A stretch of 64,000 bases of DNA, taken from NCBI GenBank assembly GCA_003290165.1, contig QNQO01002061.1, positions 1-64,000 of the forward strand. Direction: 5' to 3'. The notes beneath the pieces were generated by a model. The model had not been told where the DNA came from, made no database searches, and worked only from the letters and a program-made list of their open reading frames with translations. The first letter of the stretch is position 1. Each line of letters opens with the position of its first letter. A program made the position numbers and the translations under genes. Below are positions 45,540-62,686 of the stretch, piece after piece. This stretch comes from Berberis thunbergii. Lineage: Eukaryota > Streptophyta > Magnoliopsida > Ranunculales > Berberidaceae.

Positions 45540-46110
45540 TGCTAAGAGGTCCGATTTACCCATTTATCACACCATAGGTCACATTGTCTACCATCAGCAA
45601 CAATCCATGTAGTATCTACATTGAAATCCTCCACAATTTTTCCTAAGGATTTCCAAGTATAAGATATGTTTGTTTTTTTGAAGTCAGCTACAAGGATGGG
45701 ATAAAAGCTCATTAATCTGCTCCACAAGGAAATGGGGTTTTTCGAGCTTCCGTAGCAATTTAGAAAAACAACCTTTATTCTTTTCAAACATCCTTAATAT
45801 ATTGATCCAAAGAGGTTCTTCCAAATAATGAGGTCATCAGCAAACATAAGGTGGGATGTAGAAGGAGTGACGTTTTGTCCTGTAACTAGAGATCAAAGAG
45901 GCACTTTCTCATTTGTTGATCATCCTAGAAAGGGCTTCAAAGACAATGATGAAAAGGAAATGGGACAAAGGATCTCCTTGTCTAAGACCCCATCCGTGGA
46001 CTAAATCTAGACTGAGGAATACCATTGATCAAGACTTGATACTCTACAATAGACAAACATCGAGAGATGAGGTCCCATCAAGATTAGGAAAAGCCAAAGG
46101 CACTAAAGAT
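45540..46110 (-). pseudogene. LINE reverse-transcriptase fragment (block B)
   Basis: The minus strand shows a zf-RVT-like region (VVFLNCYGSSKNPISLWSRLM, VADGRQCDLWCDKWV) at 45542-45787 and, further on, decayed RT text matching 38345-38640. It is not one continuous frame. Confidence 0.65.
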
Positions 46111-48665
46111 ATCCAAAAGGAAACTCCATTCTACTCTATCACAGTCTCTAGTCATGTCCATTATAAGAGCCACCTAGCCTTATCTGCCTTATCTTTGTTG
46201 TTATAGTGATGGAAATTTTCAAAGACAATAATGAGTATTGGGTTGAATTGAAATGAGGTAGACTGTAAAATGGCAAATCTGAATATCACAACACCCCAAA
46301 TGGCACCTACAACTTTTGTTAATTTAATTTTCTCTGTAAAACAGCAAGTTGGAAACGTGGGATTCCATTTCTCTCATAGCAGCCACGCTTCCTTCTCTGT
46401 CTCTCAAACATCTCTCTGTCGATTGAGATCTATTCAATCCACCTCCACAACATTAATTTGCGGAGTTTGTATCAACAACTAGGTGAGAGCTCCTTAGTTC
46501 ATCATCATAATGAGTATTTTCTGTTTTCTTGTAAATAAAGTCTGCGGAAGGCCCGTGTCATGTTGTGTCTAGAGAAAGTTAATAGCCTTTTAGTAAATTA
46601 TGCATGTTCCAGAGATTTTAACACTCATAGCTCTGAATGATACATAATCATAATTTGGATAACTTAATTCCCAAAAGAATATAGACATGGTTAACAGAAA
46701 TATCATCACACGTAGATTATTGTGACATATATTTTTAGTAGGCAACTTGAAGGGTGAGGTGAAAACATCACCTTTATGAGTATATTGCTATAGAATTTAT
46801 GACTGTTTGGTTCTCTTAATCTCTGACCAATGTCTTGATGGTAACTTGTTTTTGGTCTATGATCAGATATTGCTATAGAATTTACGATGGAATTAGAAGA
46901 TAGAGCAGTTGGGTTTCTGTTATCTGTGATCAGCTTGTCAATATTCGTTTACTATACATTTTGGATCATCATTCTGTTTGTTTCTCAAACATTGTTCAAT
47001 TTTCTGTTCCTTATGATAATTGTTTCACTTTTTTTTTTTTTCTTTTTTCCAATGTAGAATATGTTTTTTCCACAGCCTTTTGTAGATAGTGATCACTTCA
47101 TCTGTAAATAATTCTCGTCTTAAGAGTATGCTATTTTGATACCTGTTTCTGCTGGTGTGGCCTTTTTTCTGCTTCGTACGCATCTTTATTGGGTTTGTAA
47201 TGCTGAATTCAAAAACGAAGAAGGCATAAAAGAAGAAGAATATCATTCATTCTCTTTAAAATACAACCACAAACATTATCTATAAAATGAGTAAAAGTAT
47301 ACAAAGCCCAAAACCTGGCTATAAAGCTTGACTGCCTAGAATTTGGGGCATCCCATTTGAATCATTGAAAAATCTGTTTTTTTGGCTGACTGACCATTTT
47401 TTTTCCGATTGAAGTCAAATTGGATGTTTCTTTCCCAAATGTCGATGATTAGTTTCGTCCTAGTTTAATGGATGATGTTAACTTGTCAATGATTAGTTTC
47501 GGTCAAGTTTAATGGGTAATATCACTTAATTTCTCTTTATAAACAATTTTCTTAACAGATGGTAAATGGCTGTGCCAGGAAGGTGACTTTGAGTTCTTGA
47601 GTAAATATTTTATATTGTAGTTTTTCATTGTAAATTTTTCTTGTCTGAATCAATCTCTAGTCAAATGAAATCTTCCTTGGGTTCAGTATGCAGGTTGTCT
47701 GTGCTTGTTTCCCGTCTAATTTAGTTAGAGATATGTAAGTTTTCAAATTGAGAGACATTGGATGCTGAACCACCTTTCGGTGCATCTTTTAGGAACATAC
47801 ACACTATTTTTGTGTGTGTTTAAGGTCAGTACGTCGGAGGGTGAATTGTTCTTGATCCTGAATATGTTCTAAGAGTATTCTATTACAGAAGTTCTTGAAA
47901 GAACTTTTCCTAGTGGTGATGATTATAACACTAAACTTCTATGACCAATTCCTTAGGAATGTTCCATCCTATTTGTTATGGTAATTAGTCAAAGGGGGCA
48001 TTATGTTCAATTCAAGGCTTTTTGTTGAAAATCTGCCGAAGATGGTGGAAAGGGTAGGGGCACAAAACTTTTGTAGCTTCGTCCAAGTCTGAGCAATGGA
48101 GTTTCTGTCAAGGGTCAAACATCAGAATGGTTCTTTGTTATCAAAGGATTCTCTGAAATGTTGATTTTTAGCAATCATCAATTGGCAAAATTTCTTGAGT
48201 GATGTTGCCAGATTAAATTTGAGATCAAGAAGAATTCTTTACATACTGCCATTACAATTATATTGTTCTTCATGTGTATTATATGGTGATAACCGCGAAT
48301 GCTGCAGAATCCCAGCAAGGCACCTGTTGTTCAGAAGCAAATTTTTACCAGAAGCAGAAGTCCAAACTTAACATTGGACAATGCATCTCAATTAACTAGG
48401 TGTTGGAATCCCTTACTTAGTACATCATATGTAACATGATATGCTCTCTGGGAATGGCAACGATTACTCCAATGGCTGGTTTTCCCATCTTTATTTACCA
48501 CTTATCGAGTTCTTAGCTTGTTCACATTGTCAATACCATCTACTGCAACAGTACCTTGGTGCTTTCAGGGAGAATTCAATGCAAAGAGCTTGGTTAAGTC
48601 TTTTTTCAGAGCTGTTGCGCACACTTCTCTCCCCTAGAGTTTCATTCATGTATGATTATGGACGA
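46111..48665 (+). repeat. Duplicated block B, without the uL18-like exons
   Basis: It follows block A in the same order: 5' exon-like stretch (46270-46490), flank to about 46760, then directly the part that in block A lies downstream of the array (46790 on). About 3.8 kb of block A, with the hAT-like element and the uL18 array, has no counterpart. About 450 bp at 46950-47405 are specific to block B. Confidence 0.7.
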
Positions 48666-49286
48666 TTGAAGATATTCATTTTTTTTTATTGCAACTAGAA
48701 TTCAGATTCATATTTCCTTCGGAACTTACCATGCTAGGATGTTAAGATTGTGCATAATACCATTTACTAACTGGTAAGACTAACCTTGTTAGATTAGCGT
48801 CAAGCTTCGACCACAAGGCAGCAGGGCCGTCAAAACAAAGTTAACCAAGAAACATACCTATGTAAAGCCACATTAATCAGCAGATAGTTATCCAATGTTC
48901 AGTTTCATATACATAAGAACTACTTTGCCATTTCCATTCACATTAGTGTGATTAGGGGTTCAAATGGGCTTACAGATTGTTCTTGTATTCTGAACTAATA
49001 ATTCAAGATGCAACCATATGAAGTTCCGAACAAAACTCAATGAGCATGAAAACAAAAATTATTCTCTCTGTCACTTGTTTGAATAAGTTCCTTCAAGGTT
49101 GGCTTCTGACAAAGAGAGTTCAGACCTAACACCATCATCTCTACAAACATATATGCACAAAAAGCACAATTTCGCAAATAAAACACAGAGATTGTATTCT
49201 AAGAACAAAAAGAACAAACAAAAACTGAACCACGAAAACAAAACAGATGATAAATCAAAGAACAAGAAGAAAGACACACCAGTCTT
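48666..49286. other. Intergenic DNA, 3' flank of the calmodulin-like gene
   Basis: No gene is recognised. The right part must hold the 3' UTR of the minus-strand gene at 49287. Confidence 0.5.
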
Positions 49287-49799
49287 CTAATTCCATGAAT
49301 TATCAAAAGCGGCGGAAGTGATTGCCTGCGCAAACTCCTGAAAGCTAATACGACCATCTCCATCCGTATCTGCCTCTTTGATCATCCCTGTTAGCTCTTT
49401 AGCCGTAAGCGCGTGGCCTAGTCTGGCCATTGAATGCGCCAATTCTGCAGCTGTAATGTACCCATTCCCGTCTCGATCAAACACCTTGAACAGCTGCTGA
49501 AGCTGTTCTTCTGTGTAGGGAGATCTCTCTGGTAGAAGATCAGGTGCCACCAGTGCTACAAATTCTGAAAACTCAACAAGTCCATTGCTGTTGATATCTG
49601 CCTTCTGAATTAGTGCTTCTAATTGCTCTGGGCTCGGTTTTAGCCCCAGAGATCGAAGCAATGATCCTAGTTCTAACTGCGTTAGGCTTCCATCATTGTT
49701 TCGATCAAATGATCGAAAAATCTCCCTTAGCTCTGCCAATTGCTCATCATCTAATTGTACAGATTCATTGTTGTTCATTTCCCCCTGTAATCTATTCAT
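49287..49799 (-). CDS. CML18: Calmodulin-like calcium-binding protein, CML18 type
   Basis: A calcium sensor with four EF-hands. The loops read DRNNDGSLTQLE, DINSNGLVEFSE, DRDGNGYITAAE and DTDGDGRISFQE; all keep the acidic residues at positions 1 and 12. The opening VQLDDEQLAELREIFRSFD and ending AFDNSWN match Arabidopsis CML18 as I remember it. It is intronless, as in that family. I chose the first ATG (49799, 170 residues). A second ATG at 49778 (163 residues) is closer to the usual length and also has A at -3, so either could be used. There is no signal peptide or lipidation motif, so a cytosolic or nuclear protein is expected. No damage is seen. Confidence 0.94.
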   Translation of the reverse strand: MNRLQGEMNNNESVQLDDEQLAELREIFRSFDRNNDGSLTQLELGSLLRSLGLKPSPEQLEALIQKADINSNGLVEFSEFVALVAPDLLPERSPYTEEQLQQLFKVFDRDGNGYITAAELAHSMARLGHALTAKELTGMIKEADTDGDGRISFQEFAQAITSAAFDNSWN

Positions 49800-51999
49800 T
49801 TTTTTCTTCCACTCTTCTCTATCTTTTCCTCTTAATATCACCTCAAACAAAACAAAACAAAACAAAACTCAATCGCCTACACCTTTATAGAACCATTTGA
49901 TCCGATCTCATCAATACCCTTTATCTAATTCTGCAAAATTGATCTTGTTCTACAATCAAAAATACTCAACGATCTAATCTACCAAATATTTTGCCTCCTC
50001 TGCTTTGCCAATTGATGAGTGAATTTATGGGTTTTTTTTTAAATGGGATCAAGAAACAAGTCAACAGATTCATGCACTGGGGATCATTGAAAAATAGTTT
50101 CGATTCGAGGGGTTGTTCCTTGTGGGGGTTAGTTGAAGAAGATGTTCTTGTCTGGGTGGATTCAAACCTATATGCTTAGATTAAGGATCTATCTTAGTTT
50201 TTTTTGGGGATTGGGAAGAAGAGAGAACAAGAAGAAGGACAAAGGAGGAATTGTTGTTGTTGTTGGTTTGTATGTAAAAAAATATAGATATATATTGGTC
50301 GGCATCAGCTATTATGCCTTTCTCGTGACAAAGAAAGAAGAAAAGAAGGAAGAGTTGATGGATTCATTGAAGAAGAAAAAAAATGTAATTCTCATTTTAG
50401 CAAAAGAAACGGCGAGATAAATGGGAAGAAGATCCGTGAATGTGGCACGTATTTCTTGCAAGAATAAGAAGAAGATGACCAAGTATGAGAGATTGTAGAA
50501 ATGTTACATGATAGAATTTATCGTGCCTAGTGCCTATAGAAAATGCACACCTACTAGTTGTTTTGGGCGCTAACTATCTCTCAAAATGACATCGTGTCAA
50601 CGAGGTACTAGCTTAGTTGTAGGTTTGTGACAGATGGTATAACAAGTCTAAAATTCGATGAATTAGTGAAATAATATGTATGATATGAGTTGTGTTACAT
50701 AATGTGATCAGTATCATTGCAACAAATTTAGCATCTCGTGTGGGACACGTAAACCATTATCCACCTTGTAAAGTTAAAATACACAATTGAATGGTTATCC
50801 AAAGTCATATTTTGCGGTAGGGTATGGTGACCATACATTTGCGACTTTTTTTTTTTTTTTTAGGACATCAACACTTTTGTAAAGTCATATTTGATTAGGC
50901 AGCGAATTTTTTGACACCAACACTTTTGTTGAAAGACACTACTACTTTTTTTAAGCACACTATCACTTACTGAAGGACACTCACCAATTAAAAAAAAATC
51001 ACACAACTACCTATTTCCTTCCCTTCTCTTTCAAGGAACAATACCACCACTGCACCGCCTCACCCTGCCACTGTCGCCCCTCCCATCAGTCGGTCACACC
51101 TCTCCTATCTTTTTTTCTTCTTCTTTTATTCTCCACCGCTTGGCACTGCCCCACCCCGTCTCATCCTTCTTTTCTTGTCCTCTATTTTTTTTTACCCTCC
51201 AACAGATTCATGCGAAAGGCCCCCATTACATAAGAGCTTGCGTGAGGGCAAAATTTTGCTCGGGAAAAAAAACCAAATCAAGAAGTTAATAAGAAGGATG
51301 TGGGACAGAGTGGTGCGCCTTGGCATCAAGAGGGGTAGTGCAGCCGGCAACAATGCGATAATGGTGGTTGTTGTTCCTAAGATACAAGAGATGAATAATG
51401 GTGTGAGAATGGTTTGTATTAGTGATATCACTTGACACATAAAAAAGAAGAAGTGACGTCCTTTCAACACAAAAAAAATGATAGTGTTTTTCAGTAAAAG
51501 TGGGATATATATATATATACATTTATCATCAGGGATTACCAACACTTTGGGTTTTTTCTTATGCGACTCTAGCGAGCCATGAGTATTGAAAGTCGTCCCA
51601 CTAAACTTGAGGCCAATGAGAAAATGCTTTGGACTATCTAATTTCTGACATGTCCATATTTTAGCAACGTGAATTGTGAACCATGGCAGTATTGTTCGGG
51701 TTATTAAATCAATATATTGTACTACTACGACGACTTGCAGGTCTGAATGAATGGTACAATGTTTTCAACCTGATTTTAGATTTCAATTTTGTTCATAGCT
51801 ATTTTTTCAAATTATAAGTTAATGCCCTATAATTATGTATCGTGCCTTAAAAATTCAAATCATCTAAAACCCAATCCATGTGCATCCTTCGATTGCTTAA
51901 TCCAAATTCAAACCCATTATTGAACCATGTTCTGTCCAATTTATAACCCATTTTCAATCCAATTATGCCCCAACTAAATTCTACATCTTACAATCATTA
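49800..51999. other. Upstream region of CML18-like gene and intergenic DNA
   Basis: The first few hundred bases should contain the minus-strand promoter; a pyrimidine-rich leader with AACAAAACAAAAC repeats lies at 49845-49866. Further on are purine-rich tracts (50200-50420) and CT-rich stretches (51000-51190). No second gene is recognised. Confidence 0.4.
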
Positions 52000-52170
52000 T
52001 CATCATCATCAAAGCCCATTTTTGAGATTTTCGGGGTCGGCTACATGAATTTTGGTTCTCCAAGTAATGCGATTTTTCCACATTTCTCACCTAATTCAAG
52101 CTCAATGATATCTTCATTCACTGTCTTCATCCAAATTTTCAACGGTCATCCCCTCCGTCTACACCCTACA
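52000..52170 (-). mobile_element. RTE-type LINE 3'-end fragment
   Basis: The minus strand reads ATTTGGATGAAGACAGTGAA, CATGTAGCCGACCCCGAAA and then a GATGATGATGATAATG tail, the usual end of plant RTE LINEs. The simple-repeat tail and missing 5' part indicate a truncated insertion. Confidence 0.7.
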
Positions 52171-55100
52171 TCTTACAATCATACCTAGAAAATTGACAAA
52201 ATCTCCTGTATATTTTTTTGTCTATTTCATATTTAGTCCTAATCTTTAATTTAATCAATTACTGATATCTCCTAAAAATTTTGATAATTTTAAATTGACC
52301 TTTACTCTGATATTACACATATTACAAATCTGCCTTCAAATTAGATGACACCCAAATGTAGGCTAAAGGGAACAATTGGGCCTGAGTTTAAAAATGGGCT
52401 TAAACTCTAATATTTAGCAAACCAATGAAAAAAAAATTCCAATAAACCATTTTTTAATATTTGTTTCATATATTTCTATTATTGCAAATTGCATTATAGG
52501 TGTGTGCGATTGACTTAATAATTTTAACTTATAAATCTTTTTTTTGTCAATAAAAATCACTACTCAAATTCTCTAACTTTTTAATTCGCACTTATGACAC
52601 AACAATCCAAAATATACGCGCACGTAAAGTGCTTCGACACACTACACTAGTGTGCTGCAATTGTGTTGAAAACAATGGTGCTAAGTGATAATTGTGGTGC
52701 ATCTGTTAAGTATAGTGACACTGCATGGCATGGGGAACTTCAAAAAATTATGGTGCCAAAATTTTTTCCATGATACTGTTTAGAGTTAGACAATGTATGG
52801 GAAAGGTCATGGGCATGTAGAATAAAAGGCCGAAATTATGGGCCCATGGAACAAAATGCCCGTTGGACTATTTTCAACCATGGGCCTTTTGCCAGCGCAC
52901 AAGGCCCGTAGGTAATGTGCCAAGCACAAACTTTTCAAGAGAGTCAGGCCAAGCAAGTCAAGCTCAATACCATCCATCATCTTAGAGATGTTCATAATGT
53001 CCCAATTGAACACAATCACATGGACAAAGAACCCTCTATCGCTGTTCTGGCTCTCTAGATTTTTTTGCCCGACACACTGTGTGGCATTCTGTTCCAAAAG
53101 GCTTTTGGACATTTTGTTAATTTGTTCTACCATTGACTTTTATCGTGCTTTTTTTTTCTAACTCCACCCACTCCAATGCCATCGATAGGGTTTGAACCAT
53201 ATGATTTCATCCGCCATAGACATACCACTAAGCTGATACTACATTGGCTTAGTTTATTAGTCTTTCCAAACTCAAATGTTTTTTAAACACCTATTTGTAT
53301 ACATGTTTAATGTTTATTAGTGATCAATGGAATCTTATTCAAATCGACAAATTCCTGTATGTGGATTAGATCTAACTATTAAGACAGAACCACGTTTATT
53401 GCAATTATTCGTGATAATTGATCAAGAAATGATTGTTCGTTACCAATCATTTACCAAAACACATTCGTTTTAATTATTTAGAAAAAAAAAAAAAAAAAAA
53501 ACATTGTAGGTTTCTAGTTTCTTAATGCTCTCAGGACTATACTTTCTATCTGAGATTACTAACAAAATCAATTGAAATGCAATGAGGGCACATAAATTCA
53601 ATTGAATATTTTTAATCGTGACAAAATTAGGTAATACAAACATTAATACACAACATTTGCAATGTGATCATTTACTCGTTTAATAGCAGCATATGAGAAA
53701 AGGCATTTGAGTATTTGGCATCACTATTTATACTCACTCGCATCATTCATCTAATTTTTTCTTTCTCACACCATGCATTTTTGTTTCACATCACAATTAT
53801 CTTTCCACACCACTATAAAGGAAAAACTTAAATCTTTCTCACCTCCCAAATTCAAAATGATCGAAAGCTCCCTCTCCCTCTCCCCTTCTAACTTCCCCTC
53901 TTCTCACAACCATCCTTTTTTTTCCAACATCCTTTTCTTCTTTGATCTACTTATTCTTCTTTCCTAATCTTTTTTTTTATTCTCGGCATCTTATTCTCTT
54001 CCTTCCTCATCCGAGGGCATGCCAAAACTCCCCTTGCATATCCTTTCCGTTCTCTCAAATCGAAAATATTGAAAACAAAGTCAAAAAACACAAAAAGATC
54101 GGGGAACCATCCTCGCACGGGCCGTCACGATGGCAAAAATAGAGTGCGAGGGAAGGAGAAGAAGTAGAGGGAGAGGGGAGACAACATGTGCAAGAAGAAT
54201 AGAGAGTGAGAAAAGAAGAGAAGGGGAACTGAGAGATAGTAGGAGATTTGGGAGAGGGGAAGGAAGAAAAAAAGAAGATAGTGAGGGGAATGATAAGAAA
54301 AAGATGAAGAAGGGGCGACAGTGATTGTGATTTCATCTTCTTTATCTCTCGTCGTTGCCGGTTGTCTCTCACCATCTCTCGCAATCGATCGTCCATCGTC
54401 CTCATTACCCCTTCCAAGTCGGTGTTGTTGTTCTTGAGAAGAGAATGAGAGAAGAAGATGATGAAATAACGATTTTTTTTGTTGTGCAAGAGAGCAGGCA
54501 AAAAAAAAAAAAATGGATGAATAGTATAGGTGAGAGCAAGTTGCGGTGTGAGCGAGAGTAAGTTGTGACATGGAGTAGTCTTGGGGCAACATAGCAGCCA
54601 CAAAGAAATCGAACTATTTGATATTGATTGATCGACTTGCTTCTGTGATGCTTCACTTGAGTTTTAGTATTATTACAAAGTACAAACACTAATACTGACT
54701 AATTAGTAGTCTGAAAAAACAAGCAACATGAGGCAAAGAGATTTGGTAAGGGAATCATATTTGAGACCCACCACACCAAACAAAAACATCACAAACACAC
54801 AAAACAATATCATGTAGACAAAGCTGGTTTCCTTGACTTGAATCATGTATTCAAATCAAACACAGACAACTCAAAGCATCTTTATCTTTCTTTCCCCAGG
54901 GAGGAGATTCTTTAGTTTTGCACATCTTGCCTTCTTCCATAATTCAGCTAATACAATTATTATAAAGGAGTAAAATAGTGAAAAAAAATAAGTTCATTAG
55001 ATCTAAATGTACTAGCAAATTACAAAAACTATGCCCTTTTATATTCTCTAATTTTTCTTCGCCATAATTAATTTGCCCGTGTCAAGTTTTCATACTTTGC

Positions 55101-56756
55101 GATGAACATGCGGCACGTTAAATATGTTTAGTACATGATAAACAGATGATAGAACTTAGAAAACCGATTGAGTAATGAGGTTTTCAGTTTTGTCCTCGCT
55201 GACCTTGACAATTTGGACTCTGGAAAAAATGAGCAATGGTTAATATCAGGAATCACCGTTGTGGTGGTCAAAAGCACTTAATGTTTTAGTCAAATCTCGA
55301 TGAAAAGATGAGTGAAAACAATATGTAAATTACAGTATGTGTGCGTACTTTTCTTTCTCTTTTCATCTATCTCTTACAAGCGAGTGTTCCCTCACTAACT
55401 GTCCATGTGATTTAGAGCGTGATGGAGGAAATAAATCTCGCATAAGATCTCACATGAGTATTGATTGAGTTTTCGTTTGGCTTTGTTCAGGAATTTGTGG
55501 CTAAAGCTGATTTCGTGCAAGTGAATCTCGAGGATATGACAGCTTCCAAATTCATTGTTCTGACCTTATTGTCCTAAGTCAAATTTGAGATCTGTACCTA
55601 TGGGGTTAATGTGTCTTGGGCATGAGTACCCGACTTACGAGTTGAACAATAGTTGCTGCATAGATTCGCTTAGAACAACATTGAAGTCTCTTACATACTA
55701 GGATTAGCTCATACCACGTATATAATTGTAATTGAGTGACTGTTTGATGTCTCATTAATTACAATAAATGAGATTATTGGGTCACAAAATTTCAAAATTT
55801 TTAACTTTAATTGACCATAGGAGATGACTTATCCATATCCAAATACAATAAACATGCTGAAAATGACTAGATAATAGATAAGGTTGATAATTTTTTCACC
55901 TTGTGACAATGGTGGACAAAATAGTGTTAATCAAAAGAACTAACACCAAGAAAACTAGTTACATAATCCAAAATTTCAGTTTTTAAAGTTGGCTGCTAAG
56001 TTCATGCACGCAAGAGCCGGGTCAAAATCCAAATCTTCCGTAAGTCCAAAATGCCAACTTCGTCTCTTCTCTCCACCTAACTACCTATTTTGACTCTTGA
56101 TCCTCCATGAACTCACTCTCTAGTGTAGCATCAACCGGCGCCTAACGGGTTGGCGCCTGAGCAGGTTTTTAAATTTGTTAAAATATTTTAATTAAAAAAT
56201 AAAAATTTAAGATTATTTTTATGTTATTTTTAATAATTATAAATTTTTATATTTATCTTGACATTAAATTGAAAGTAATTTATATATTATTATATTTAAT
56301 TTATATAAATTATAATTAAAAAATCGTCTAACTTTTTGACTAAATCTTAGCGCTAGTTCCTTGCTCGCCGCCCGCATAAAACATTCTCCAACTTGAGACC
56401 AGTGGTCCAATGTCAAGCTAAGAGTCCATTGCTTATCCAACTTCCTATCTACACGATATCACGACAATTTTCGAAATTAAGAAGTAGAAACAACCACAAT
56501 CCGAAATTAAATGAGAATCCAACACACCACATCTCTCTCTCGCTCTTCCCGCCCCTTCCGACCGTTACAGTCCAAAGACATTACACCGTTCAATCAAATC
56601 TAACACGCATCTCGAGAAAAATCCAACTGCACATGCTTATAGTCTACTTTCCACTTTGGTAGTAACTTGGACGACACACTTGTCATAATTACAACTGAGC
56701 CACTAGTAGTAGTACAACACATCCCATCACTCATTGCAAAAGCTCTCATTTTTATC
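52171..56756. other. Intergenic DNA
   Basis: No credible gene is seen. Notable composition: a pyrimidine-rich stretch (53750-54060) followed by a purine-rich stretch (54125-54320). A degenerate copy of the GGCGCC-rich MITE text occurs at about 56130-56380. The long open frames near 54055-54603 come from the low-complexity sequence. Confidence 0.45.
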
Positions 56757-56970
56757 TCTCACCACTATAAGCAATAACACACAGCACATCTCTTCTTTTC
56801 TTCTTCATCTTCTTCTTGAAACTCCAACAATCTGTTACTCTTCTTCTTCTTCTTCTCAGTTTATTAAAGTTTCTTGTTCTTTTCGATAATGTAAAACCCT
56901 AGCTAGGTTAGGGTAGGGTTTTAAAAGAACAAGAACTAACCTAATCTTGATTTGATTGAACTAAAATTTG
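56757..56970 (+). promoter_or_regulatory. Proximal promoter and 5' UTR of the CPK13-like gene
   Basis: A TATA-like CACTATAAGCAA lies at about 56761-56772. It is followed by a CTT/TTC-rich leader (56797-56865), a common feature of plant 5' UTRs. The ATG at 56971 is the first in good agreement with the protein family. Confidence 0.4.
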
Positions 56971-60538
<3,568 letters not shown>

Positions 60539-61879
60539 GTAAGTGTATAACTACTTTCACTCCTTAATAATGCACTTGGAAACATTATCGCCCTTCCATC
60601 ACCAGCTACCACGACCACGATTCCTAAAAACCGTATAGAACAGTGTTCTTTTTGTCAAGAAACAAGACACAGCGTCAATGTTGGCAGCTAGGCTATAACA
60701 GTATCTCATGAATATTGTTAATGATATAATTATTCTGCAGCTAACAAAGCATATTATGTAAGTTTACACTACATGTGTAACGATATTGACCTACAAGTGA
60801 ATGAATATGACTAATAATAGTACTAAAATGTAGAAAAGTAAATAGTAATAATATGACGAATAATACTAAACTCATTGCTAGAAAAATAAATAGTACTAAA
60901 ATGTAGAGGTGTGTGTTGTATTGTGTTTTTTTGGCTGACCTGTCCGCTTCTCATATCGGTGTCGAACAACAATACCGTCTCCATGTTGTAAAGGAGAGAG
61001 AGGGACACAGACACACATACCATTGAGATGATGCGGCAGGCAGGATTTGTATGTTCAATTATCAATATAGGTGTCAAACCATCAGTTGACGAGGCTGGAA
61101 TCCATGATACGACTGATTTTGACAGTTCTAAAATGTGGTTAAGTTTGATATTTCTAAAATGTGTTAAACCTAAACTCTGCACAATATGTCCAAATTTGCA
61201 AGAATTGAATGACATGGGCTTGGACTCCATCTAAGGTTTTGCTAGGGAACAGGCACTGTAGGTGCTGAGAAATGGTGAGATACATTGGATTTGTTTTGAC
61301 ACTTGGTCTTTGTCATTGTCTTCAATGAAAGTAAATTCTCTTGTTCAAGAAGAAAGAAAATATTTATGTTATCGGAAGATAAATCAATTGGATGAAGGAA
61401 CTGTGAGACCCGCAGGTATGTGATCCTAAAGCTTGTTTTGCAATAGCCTGAAAAATGATTTCCTTTTTTGCTCCAAAACGAGCATGAGATGTATAACATC
61501 AGAGATACAGTGAGATGCATGTCATCGATTTCTATAACCTTAGATACACATGAAGTAAGTAATTAGGACTTCTGTGGAGAGCAAAAACAGAGAAGTGGCC
61601 AACAAGATGGGAAAGAAAAGAGGGGGGGCAGGAAAGGTTGGATTCCCTAGTTTTGTTGCTCATGAGAAGACTTTTTGCTTGACCATATCTGAAGAGGAGA
61701 GGTTGGACTAATGTAGAATTTTCTAGTCATATGTGCATAAATGATGAGGATTACTGGAAATGGCAATGTAAAGATGGTGATTTTTTCGTTTTTTATTTCG
61801 ACTCTCTCGCATTTTTAACCCCCTCCAGAGCCTTTTAATGTCTTCCAGATTTGATTGGTTGGTTTAGAAGAAACGTACC
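60539..61879. other. CPK13-like intron 5, first part
   Basis: No exon for the second EF-hand was found. There is a small tandem duplication around AGTACTAAAATGTAG (60820-60910). Confidence 0.5.
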
Positions 61880-62310
61880 CCCTCATCTTCTAAAGTTTAC
61901 TTCTTCATCATGTTAGAAACAGTAAGGAGTTAGGCTGCCCCAAGGATGTCTTTTGGAAGAAAAATGCATGTCAATGGAATTCATGCGGGTTGTGGATGAA
62001 TATAGATGGTGTTTGGAGTCCAGTTGGTGCTCCTCAAATTGATTGTGGAGGTTCTTGGAAGTCCAAGCATGGGGTAGAGAGGTGAAGAAGTTTTTATAGA
62101 CACACCTTATACCATTTGTTGGACATTATGGCTTGAAAAAAACATTAGTGTTCAACAGTGGAACTTTACTTCTCGCCTCCTCTTTTGTTTCATGGATTGA
62201 GATTTGTGTATTTTCTCTACAGTTGAGATAACATCATTCGTGGTACAAATATCTTTGTGTTGCACATGCTTGTCTGTAATATTATATTATCCTCAATAAA
62301 AAAAATTAAA
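61880..62310 (+). mobile_element. 5'-truncated LINE tail in the same intron
   Basis: It contains TICWTLWLEKNIS (about 62113-62150) in a broken frame, then a TTGTTTCATGGATTG block and a 3' end CCTCAATAAAAAAAATT. This is the typical end of plant L1 ORF2 plus poly(A). Confidence 0.65.
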
Positions 62311-62383
62311 TATAATTTTTTATGCATTTGTTTTCTCTTAACTATGTAATCAAAGCCAAAGGACAGTCTTTACTCTTTCCAAA

Positions 62384-62661
62384 TGATGTGTGCCATTTTA
62401 CTCGCACCAGACCACGAAGTGTAGTGGCAAGATGGAAGACTTGGTCTGGTTTATTTAGTCATGGTTTGTTGAGTCTGTTACGTGGATGCTATTCTTTGCC
62501 CTGTTTTGCAGCATTTTCTATTCTTTAGCATGGTTGTTATTTTCCCTATCAGTTGTATGGCTATATATAGCCTAAATGAGTTGAATAAAGATATGCAGTT
62601 TTAGTCTCAAGCAGCCCCTCCCTTCTTTTATTCCTTCCTTTTGTTAAATTCTTTCGTATCA
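62384..62661 (+). repeat. 5' LTR of a second gypsy element
   Basis: About 278 bp from TGATGTGTGCC to TTTCGTATCA. It has a TATA-like TATATATAGCC at 62562-62572 and AATAAAG at 62584, which fits an LTR promoter and polyadenylation signal. The 3' LTR lies beyond the window. Confidence 0.75.
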
Positions 62662-62662
62662 G

Positions 62663-62674
62663 TGGTATCAGAGC
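62663..62674 (+). other. tRNA-Met primer-binding site
   Basis: TGGTATCAGAGC begins one base after the LTR end. Confidence 0.85.
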
Positions 62675-62686
62675 GCGGTTCCAACC

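Noticed and set aside
51192..51545. 117-codon frame with hydrophobic stretches, minus strand
   Set aside because: Low-complexity AT- and CT-rich sequence, no start context or homology signal, and a competing frame overlaps it.
54055..54603. Overlapping long frames on the minus strand, some hydrophobic
   Set aside because: They are caused by the purine/pyrimidine-rich tract; overlapping frames are equally open and no family motif is seen.
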